Shown here piece by piece: positions 56,692 to 64,000 of a DNA stretch of 64,000 bases. The stretch covers positions 1-64,000 of the forward strand of contig NC_089429.1 of the NCBI RefSeq assembly GCF_026210795.1. Reading direction: 5' to 3'. Position 1 is the stretch's first letter, and every line of letters starts with the position of its first letter. The notes under the pieces are model-generated. The model had not been told where the DNA came from and did no database searches. It saw only the letters and a program-made list of their open reading frames with translations. The position numbers and the translations under genes are program-made. Origin of the DNA: Rhizophagus irregularis. Taxonomy: Eukaryota > Glomeromycota > Glomeromycetes > Glomerales > Glomeraceae.

Positions 56692-56699
56692 TGCAAAAT

Positions 56700-56800
56700 A
56701 TTGAGAATTTTTGTTCTGTAATATTTTTTTTTGTTCGGTAATATTTTGTTCGGTAATATTTTGTTCGGTAATATTTTGTTCGGTAATTTTTTTTTGTTCT
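56700..56800 (-). repeat. 15-base tandem repeat (ttgttcggtaatatt)
   Basis: About five copies of ttcKgtaatattttg lie between the secreted-peptide start and its TATA box, in the presumed 5' untranslated region. Confidence 0.85.
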
Positions 56801-56822
56801 GTGTTTTTTTTAATCAGTCCCT

Positions 56823-56832
56823 GTATATATAA
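56823..56832 (-). promoter_or_regulatory. TATA box of the cysteine-rich peptide gene
   Basis: Minus-strand cttatatataca lies about 130 bases before the ATG; the repeat array fills the gap. Confidence 0.4.
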
Positions 56833-57148
56833 GAAAAAGCAGAATATGAAGACTATATCATTTACAGAAATAAAATGAAATTTTTTATGAGAAAGCCAAT
56901 TTAAAAATTATTATGAACAAAGATCAACTAATTTTTCTACATTTTACAAATGACCAATTTAATACCTAGATAAGTAATTATTTAATTATTATGAACTAAT
57001 TTTTCTCCATTTTACAAATGATCAATTACATGTGATATTTTACAACGTGTTTCGGATTTCAAAAATTATTACGGATCCGTAGATAAGGAAAAAAAAGTAA
57101 TTATTAATTTATTTTCCTTAAAACATGTTCAATATTTCAAGATTTTAC

Positions 57149-57218
57149 CTTCCATGGCCGGTATAAGAACCGTAGCAAAAAAAATGATAGTGAGCGTTAA
57201 AAAGATAGGAAATTTCAT
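57149..57218 (-). pseudogene. Orphan signal-peptide exon
   Basis: ATG at 57218 opens 23 codons (MKFPIFLTLTIIFFATVLIP, then AME) that end at a G|GTAAAAT donor. This is the same exon length class and phase as exon 1 of the secreted peptide at 56.4-56.7 kb. A TATA-like run (57294-57306) stands upstream. No cysteine-rich second exon was found between 57148 and 56692, so it is probably a decayed paralogue or a gene whose 3' exon was lost. Confidence 0.45.
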
Positions 57219-57429
57219 TATGCGTGAAATATTTCGATTAAAAGTTTAAAATTGTATTTAATCATTTACTAATATTACAATCTTTTTAAATGGGATATAT
57301 ATATACATATTTTTGGGGATCACTTAAAAATCCTGACACCCATAATATCAACAGTCTATAATCTCGTCACCCAAAATCCCAATAAATGCAAATCCCGATT
57401 GAATCAAAATCCTGACCCTGTCTGAGATT

Positions 57430-58590
57430 CGATCAGATGAATTTGAGATTATTAGCAACAATAATAATGGTATTTATAGTGATGTTAATGAACAAGCATT
57501 GGATTTAACAGAGACCGGCAAGTATAACCTTTATGGTAATCGGGATGGACCAGTTAATCCAAACTATTGATATATTCACATGGTACACATATGTATAAGA
57601 TGTATGAGAAATGGTGCTTTGATATACGTTAATATGTACAATCTCGTAAATCCATTGGATTCCTATTTTTATACTTCATCAATCACCTATGGTACAATTT
57701 CGCAAATCCCTGTTTAAACGGATAGATTGAGAGTTGACGTGTCTTATGAGCCAATTCCAAAAAATGAAAATCTAACAAGTGCATCCGGGAACTTAAATAC
57801 CTAGAAAGGTAATATGACATCCATTTATATCAAATGTTAAAATGAAATTATATGTTTATTAACTTGTATACTCCACGTAAACTTTAGATACAAAAAATAA
57901 ACTTATCTAGGTAAAGGAGTTATTCGTAATTGTCTTTCTTATTTTGGAGAATATATTGCGTCCAAGAAATTTCTAAATATGTTAACACTACGTCATTACT
58001 TTTATACTACCATCTTATTTGCCGGATACTTAGTCATACCGAAATTATTGTACAATAAGTTTGAGCATTCAACTTACGATCATTGATTTGTAATTACAAA
58101 TTCTCAACTACGAGACCATGACCTGAAGGTCACGATTGCTCTATTTCATTGTTTTCGACGATATAGTGAACACATATATACAGATGGATTATATTATCAA
58201 TAATACTACTATTACTAGTGTCTTATTTCCTGCACTTAAACGAATCACTTTGGAATCCCATCTAAAACTGGATTCATTCCTAAAGAATTTTGTAACATAT
58301 GATATTTTTTGGAAATACATAATTCATGTTTACAAAAAAAAATGTGTACGATTTTCTGGATATCACACCCCCTCGAAGAGGTGAACGAAGAAAAATAGGG
58401 GTTTCTATCAAAGAGGCGGTTTACTTTTCATTTCAATAATAGTAAGTATTTATTGATTCGATAGTTAGTTGGGTATGTGTCCAAGAAATTTTCAAATGCG
58501 CTAACATTATGTCTATTATTCTACGCCAAAAGCAAGAAGCGAAAAAATAATTAACATACTTTTATTGCAAAACAGAAATAACCAAAGGAG
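57430..58590 (+). pseudogene. Degraded membrane-protein gene fragments
   Basis: Short open stretches on the plus strand read protein-like but are separated by stops: 57430-57568 (includes EQALDLTETGKYNLYGNRDG), 57716-57802 (RLRVDVSYEPIPKNENLTSA), and 57925-58086 (SKKFLNMLTLRHYFYTTILF, a membrane segment). A diverged copy of the last lies at 58484-58540 (SKKFSNALTLC). A 58136-58384 stretch contains LDSFLKNFVTYDIFWKYI. Probably one or two dead copies of a surface-protein gene. Confidence 0.4.
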
Positions 58591-58678
58591 GACCACCAGC
58601 TAATGACCATTAAACACAGAAAGAAGATAATATATTGGGAGAAGTGGGTTTATATTGATGTGGGAAGGAAACGTAGTA

Positions 58679-58875
58679 CAGTGACACCTCTCTAAGTGCA
58701 CCCCCCTTGGGACCATAGTAAAAAAATAGTAGAATGTGCACTTAGAGAGGGTGTGCATTTATAGAGAGTAAAATATTAAGAGCTCTTATAAGTTGGGACC
58801 AGGTCCACCGTGCACTTAAAGAGAATTTATATAGTGCGTGCACTTATAGAGGGTGCACTTATAGAGGTGTCACTG
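58679..58875. mobile_element. pogo/Tigger-type MITE, 197 bases, TA target duplication
   Basis: The ends cagtgacacctctctaagtgcacc and, in reverse complement, cagtgacacctctataagtgcacc match with one difference. TA stands on both sides (58677-58678, 58876-58877). Further gtgcacttatagag copies lie inside both arms. Confidence 0.88.
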
Positions 58876-59213
58876 TAGTATTGACAAATCTGTTTGTTAT
58901 ATTTGATGATGGGAAGAAAATAATTGTAAATGCCCATGTGCCAAATAAAACTTATATCTCAGTTCAAGTTATGCAAGTGAACAAAAAAAAACCCGATAAT
59001 TATAAGCGCAACCATAATTTAATGCAAACGTACATAACATTTTATACTTTACACATAAATTAAAATTAATACTTGTATTATAGCAATAAAACTAATCATT
59101 CTTACATTAAAAGATTTTTTTTTTTGTTCTACTTTAAAACATTGATATAAAGCCTAAAGCAAACATAACACACCTACAAGAAGACTAAAGCTTGATTCTT
59201 TCAGAGCATATCC

Positions 59214-62003
59214 CTAATTTTCGATTAAATGATCGGGTGCATATATTTCAGTGCCTTGTACATCAAATGGGAAAAAGTCTAATTTTTGCCTTTTATCCGC
59301 CCCTGGGTTCACATTATGAAAATGATCCTCACTAATATATGGCCGTTTTGCAATAACAGTATCCATAGAAACATCACCAATACCCTTAATAGTATTTTTT
59401 AACCTATTTATATCCCAAAAATTGGGATTGATATCCCTAGTAAGAGAAAATGTGGCTCGTGCTGAAAAAACGGGGCCAAAGTAGCTCTTAAAATTGTCTT
59501 TTGAGACGATCAGAATTTCTGGTAAATTTTCACTCCCCTCGTATGGTTGTGTAGTAAATATGATCGTTATGTCTCTATACTCTTGAAGCTCAGAATGTTC
59601 GACGCTATTAAAATTCTTCTCGTCTTCATCACTAACATTTTTCTCAGTCATCTTCTTTGAGCCATAATCCCATTGGTTTTGACCCATTATGAGATAAAAA
59701 ACTCCAGATACATCTTCCATAACATAAAATATGTCTGAAGATTCAGCAGAAGTACCATTAACAACAACACAATGCCCATTATTCCAGGGGATCTCTGAAC
59801 CATGCGTCAAATTTAAATTTAATGGAAATTGCTCTCTCGACTTATATATACCGAGCTCTTTCAATTTCATAACAATATCCAAGTTTTCTTTCGTTCCATA
59901 AGCACCAGGATGTAGATTTCGAAGGGATAGCTCATTTTTCCCCATTTTAATGGCCAGATTGACGTAAAAGGAAATGTGATGTGCTACAAATAATTCCCAT
60001 TCTTGCCAATACATATTATTATTTACATCAACAATCTTTAAGATATCATTATAAATGCAAACAAAAAAAAATGGCATTTCAATAAGGAACAAATTTTGAC
60101 CGCCATATGGAGAGAGAGAAAAATGCCCGTCGGTTTGCAGATCTCTGACTGTTGTCCCTTTATTATCTAAGCACTTATTTTTTTTAACAGGGATCCCCTC
60201 AACGCAATGATACAAAAGATTCATGAAAAGTTCCTTTTCACCGTAAACCTTTCTATTAATGGCGTACATTTCTTGAAGATCACTCTTAACGATTGAGAAA
60301 ATTTCATCACAATCATAATTTAGTTTCTCAAAGAATTCTTTTCCATTATCACATAATGTTTTAAAACATACGTCAAGGAGTCGTTCAAGTGCACGAGGCA
60401 AACCTCCAGTATCTATCAGAAGTTGTAAAAGTGGAGCCACTTAAATACGTGTTTTGTTATTGGTGGTGCTACGCCTTTTGTTTTGGGTGCTGCGTCTTTT
60501 TTAATTGGTGCTTCAAAGTTTAATAATGTTGTTGGTGCTTTAAATTTTGTCGCAAAATGGTCCATAATTAGAATCATCGATTTAATGTCCAATAATGGAC
60601 AATCAACAAACTGAAATGAGATACCCGTAACTTCTCTTTGTTTAGCAATAGCTCGTGGTGCTGTTCCTGAGAGGAATGGTTGTATAAAAGTAGAATATTC
60701 TTCAGTCGTGAATTTTGTAATGCAACGGATCATATTCCCAAAGAATTGGTTTGTTTTATTTTGTGCACCCCATTTATCAATCATTTGAAATTCATCAATA
60801 TGAAGATACAAGAATAATTTTTGATTGTTGGAGAACTTCAAAGATTCATAGTAATAATAAATGACGGAATCAAAAATGAAAATATCTTTGCCGTACTGAA
60901 GAGCTCTAGAGCGGAACACTTGGAATGTGGTGTCGTATTTTTTTTCAATGAAGAATGCATAAGCAATCCACAATCCAAGAATTACCTCTAATTTAAGTTC
61001 GCTGTCATATCCACTAAGGTAAAAACCATTCCCGAAATTCATATAGAGATATTCAAAATGTACATCGCCCCATTCTTCTGGAGGTTTTTGATGTAATCAA
61101 AAAGTTCTATTCCAAATCGAGTTTTTCCTATTCAAGGAATTTCAGATACAGATGGCAATCTATATAAATCATTTAGAAAAGACATAAGAAACTAAGAAAC
61201 TTACCTATCCCGGGGGCTCCTGCGCTGACGATACACCAATAATTCGAATTGCTTCTCTTTCTCCTAACATTAGCTACTGCGGTTTCTTTAATTTTAACCG
61301 TCGCCTCTCTAAAGTCACGTTGTTGCAGTGGCATGTCATTTGATTCGTAAGATGATTTAGGCTTACGCTCTTTCAAATCCTTCGTAATTTCTTTAATAAT
61401 TTCTCCAACTAAAGAGAGGCGGTAAATTTACATTAAAATCGGTATTAGAATAGTTCAAGCAATAAAGATTGTGCGCGCTTACTGGTTTTCCCGGTTTTCA
61501 AAGAACCTAATTGTTTGAAAAAAAAAAATCATGATTGGGAATGTGATGTAAACAATAAAATCGATTTTTGTTTGAGAGGTAAAACGTTGAGAAGCACTTA
61601 CCAGTGATGATGGAGGTGATGGCGATGATGTGAATGTTAGACGGTTTAAAATTTTTATGATCTAATTCATCTTGAAAATATTCTTCAAACAGTTCTTGGA
61701 GTCCCATTTCTTTTCCACCAAGTTTTTGTACAATGTCTTCTTCGGTAGAAACATTTTTATCTTTGATCTCTCTTTTCATGACATTAACTTTCCAAAGTTT
61801 CCCTTACTACAAATATCATTTTTGAGAAGTACACCTGTAAGTTCGCTTAAGTAGACTTTTTGTTGATGATCACCTTGTTGAAGAAAGGTGCACTTTTCAG
61901 TATTATCATTGAAAAAGGAAACCGGAATTAGAATATCAGAGTTTAGAAGTAAACAATTGAACGACTGTGCCATTTCGATGATATTGCTAATAAGAGTGAA
62001 CAA
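59214..62003 (-). pseudogene. CRN (Crinkler-type) effector gene with P-loop NTPase, frameshifted
   Basis: Exons: 61602-62003, 61483-61506, 61205-61408, 59214-61127. The second is a 24-base microexon. The first exon gives a short header and the linker typical of fungal CRNs (KLGGKEMG...NIHIIAI). Walker A is split by an intron (APGIG | KT). Exon 4 has LYLHIDEFQMIDKWG (Walker B-like), FLSGTAPRA, IDTGGLPRALERLLDVCF, an inserted domain, and the ending HFHNVNPGADKRQKLDFFPF. Known for the family: CRNs combine a P-loop NTPase with a nuclease-like C-terminus and act in host nuclei. Single-base frame changes lie near 61800, 61100 and 60430, each next to a short homopolymer, so it is a pseudogene or carries sequencing indels. 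First ATG 62003; an in-frame ATG at 61973 is the alternative start. Confidence 0.8.
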
Positions 62004-62065
62004 ATGTAAGTCAAAAAGAAGTAAGTTGAAGTAAGTTAAAAAAAGTTGAAAGAGTTTTTTGGAGG

Positions 62066-62073
62066 TATATATA
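62066..62073 (-). promoter_or_regulatory. TATA box of the CRN gene
   Basis: Minus-strand gtatatatacc, about 65-70 bases before the ATG at 62003. Confidence 0.5.
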
Positions 62074-62304
62074 CTTGTAAAAACTTCATTTTGACTAGAC
62101 GCGGTGGCTTGTTATAAGTTTATCAGGCGAAAGAAATGAATCGCATCTCATGAGTAATTATCACGAGTATTTATTAATTACTATTACGCAATTTTTCGGT
62201 TGTACAGTTGACTATATTTGACTAATGTGGCTTTTTGTATAAAAAAAATAAAACGCAGTAACTCTCTTACTCCGACGCAAAAGTATCGGACTTGTCCTCG
62301 TGGT

Positions 62305-62400
62305 ATTTTCTTGACCTGATCAAAAATGCAGATCTATGCATAACAATAAATGTATTTTTCTTGACCCGATCCAAATAATGGAATTTTCTTGACCCATAAA
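62305..62400 (+). repeat. ttcttgacccgatc repeats
   Basis: Three copies of attttcttgacYYgatcMaaa (62306, 62355, 62389; the last truncated) in an AT-rich stretch with no gene. Confidence 0.6.
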
Positions 62401-62639
62401 TATAATCAAGTATTTTCCCGAAAAAAAAATCCGAATTTTTCGGAATTCTATGTACACTTCCGAAGATAAAAAAATTTGCCACTGAGAATTACCCTTTTAG
62501 GCTGATCTGTGGCTTGTGCTTAAACCATAATCATGTGTTTTTCAGAAAGAATATTCCGAAAGTTTATATTAACTATATCTGGTATATTATCATAGTTTAC
62601 TCCTGAACGCTAAAAAAAAAAATATTTTCGATTTTAATT

Positions 62640-63190
62640 TCATATAAACGAGCAATTATAATGTGTGTACTTGGTCTTTGATATTTTTCGTGGACTTGTA
62701 ACTTGTGTATGACCTTTTATTTTAATTTATTTGATCTTAATACATGGGCAATAATATGGTCTTTCGCGTCTAATGAGCAATTTAATTCATGTATAGCGGC
62801 CTCTTATTTTAATTTTTAATGGGTAATGTTAATTCATATTCTTATTTGATTTTAATACTTTTTCATGGACAATTTTAATTTATGTCTTTCCATTTGATCT
62901 CTAATATTTTTCGTAGGAATTTTTATTTATGGTGATGGTCTGATTTCTAATGAGCAATTATAATTCATATATAGTGGTCTTTCTATTTGATCTTTAATAT
63001 TTTTATGAGTAATTTTAATTTATATATGGCGGCTTTCATATTTTGATCTTTAATACCTACCCTTTCGTGAATTTAATTTATGTATGATGGTCTTATTATT
63101 ATTTGATCTTTAATATTTTTTTTGTGAGCGTGCGATAGTCTTTTCATTTAATTATTCACAGATTTTTAATTTATATGTAATAAATGCAAT
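62640..63190 (+). repeat. Degenerate minisatellite, ~60-base units
   Basis: About eight diverged copies of ttgatctttaatatttttcRtgRgcaattttaatttatgtatRgtggtcttt run in the same orientation. There is no ORF. Confidence 0.75.
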
Positions 63191-63325
63191 TTTTTTTTTG
63201 GAAAATATCATTTATTATATAAAAATATGCACAATTTAATATTTTACGTAGTTGAAAATAAAATGTTTATTTTGTATCACTAATATCAAAATATACAATT
63301 CACCAACCTGATACATATATTATTT

Positions 63326-63695
63326 CTAGTCTAGATTTTCATGTTTGTCCTTTCTTTCCAATTCTTTATTAATCCAATTTTTAATCACTGTTAATGTTGT
63401 ATCACATTTAGGTATATCAATATTATTGTACATACGAGATACCATTGATTGATTAAAACCAATATCATTAAGAGAAATATCCCTTATTTCTCGAGCTATT
63501 CTATATTGACTTGGAACATCAAGGGTTTTCCTATAATCTAAAATTATTTTAAATTCTTTAAGTATCTTTGATTCTTTGCTTGTAAAAACTCGTGTTCTTT
63601 TAGGTTTCCATTGTTCATTTAATTTATCTTGATCTTGGGATTTGTGATTAGAACTAGAATTATAAAATGTATTAGTATTATCGGCAATATGCTAT
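63326..63695 (-). CDS. 3' exon of an unrecognised gene, HTH-like
   Basis: An ATG-less open stretch on the minus strand of ~120 codons ends at TAG 63326-63328. It reads KPKRTRVFTSKESKILKEF then a helical body RIAREIRDISLNDIGFNQ, SMVSRMYNNI and VIKNWINKELERK. Three-helix spacing with a basic start suggests a DNA-binding helix-turn-helix, loosely homeodomain-like, but this is uncertain. A second coding block on the same strand (about 63745-63890, includes NLPIDEYIGIRTQTLKSTQ) ends at a stop. The sequence gtag...aatag between them may be an intron, though the phases I tried do not join cleanly. The gene runs off the window. Confidence 0.45.
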
Positions 63696-63744
63696 TATTG
63701 TTAATTTAATAATAATAATTAATATAAATAAATAATTATCTCCT

Positions 63745-63890
63745 ACGCATTAACTTTTCAGCAATTAAATTTTGTGTTGATTTTAAGGTTTGAGTACGAA
63801 TTCCAATATATTCATCAATAGGCAAATTCTTTTTACCAATATCCAAATTTTTGACAATATTATTTTCTACTTCTACTGTCGCCTGGTTCT
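63745..63890 (-). CDS. Probable upstream exon of the same gene, partial
   Basis: The open stretch VEVENNIVKNLDIGKKNLPI, then DEYIGIRTQTLKSTQ and LIAEKLMRRR, is followed by TAA. It is protein-like and co-oriented with 63326-63695. The donor is not resolved (CGTAGG at the end is the only candidate). Confidence 0.3.
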
Positions 63891-64000
63891 ATTCTTAATA
63901 GCCGGTACCAAATTACTCCATAAAACAATCGTCTTCCACCAAACTTTTTCTAAGTAGTTTTTTAAATTGACACTATAAAAAGGATTTATAATTGATTTTC

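Noticed and set aside
58881-59063. 60-residue ORF after the MITE
   Set aside because: No motif; begins at the MITE edge, likely chance.
62267-62482. 71-residue minus-strand ORF
   Set aside because: Made of the ttcttgacccgatc repeats.
1-64000. tRNA or rRNA genes
   Set aside because: No stretch with A/B-box promoters plus a cloverleaf, and no rRNA core sequence, was recognised by eye; a tRNAscan run would settle this.

Overview
The window is strongly AT-rich, intron-bearing and dominated by transposable elements. The combination of families points to an arbuscular mycorrhizal fungus of the Rhizophagus/Glomeromycotina type: a CRN (Crinkler-type) P-loop effector gene, a MATA-HMG-like HMG-box gene, a Plavaka-type CACTA/CMC transposase, pogo-like transposons, and short secreted proteins with Kex2 sites. 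This assignment is inference from gene families; no species-specific marker was checked.

Layout. 0.05-2.5 kb: a decayed pogo-like DNA transposon with matching ends. 2.5-7.4 kb: minisatellites, a palindrome array and a minus-strand CCHC zinc-knuckle gene with a duplicated 3' exon. 7.4-18.3 kb: a complete, young Ty3/gypsy LTR retrotransposon whose Pol carries a nucleotide-kinase domain (thymidylate-kinase-like) after RNase H. 19.8-26.7 kb: an intact eight-exon Plavaka-type transposase gene flanked by palindrome arrays in opposite orientation. 27.5-32.3 kb: a broken LINE. 34.0-36.6 kb: a non-autonomous element with an exact 8-bp target duplication (hAT-like) holding nested inserts and a GC-richer block. 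37.9-43.6 kb: a tandem-repeat region leading into an HMG-box gene, a multiply frameshifted gene, an acidic-protein gene and a spliced coiled-coil gene. 44-49 kb: a tiny membrane-protein gene, then a long gene-poor stretch with intron-like repeat units. 49-54 kb: a secreted-protein gene and a nine-exon gene for a 1016-residue membrane protein. 55-59 kb: two MITEs, a spliced cysteine-rich secreted peptide gene, an orphan signal-peptide exon and degraded membrane-protein fragments. 59.2-62 kb: a frameshifted CRN effector gene on the minus strand. 62.6-64 kb: a minisatellite and the 3' end of an unrecognised minus-strand gene.

How it fits together. Most of the sequence is mobile DNA and its debris. 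The probable host genes fall in two groups: secreted or membrane proteins (44.0, 49.1, 50.2, 56.4 kb and the CRN at 59.2 kb), and intracellular acidic, coiled-coil or HMG proteins (38.9-43.6 kb). Several have TATA boxes a short distance upstream. The most unusual object is the gypsy element: gag and protease share a frame across a UGA-CUA stop, and the kinase sits where some lentiviruses place dUTPase, between RNase H and integrase.
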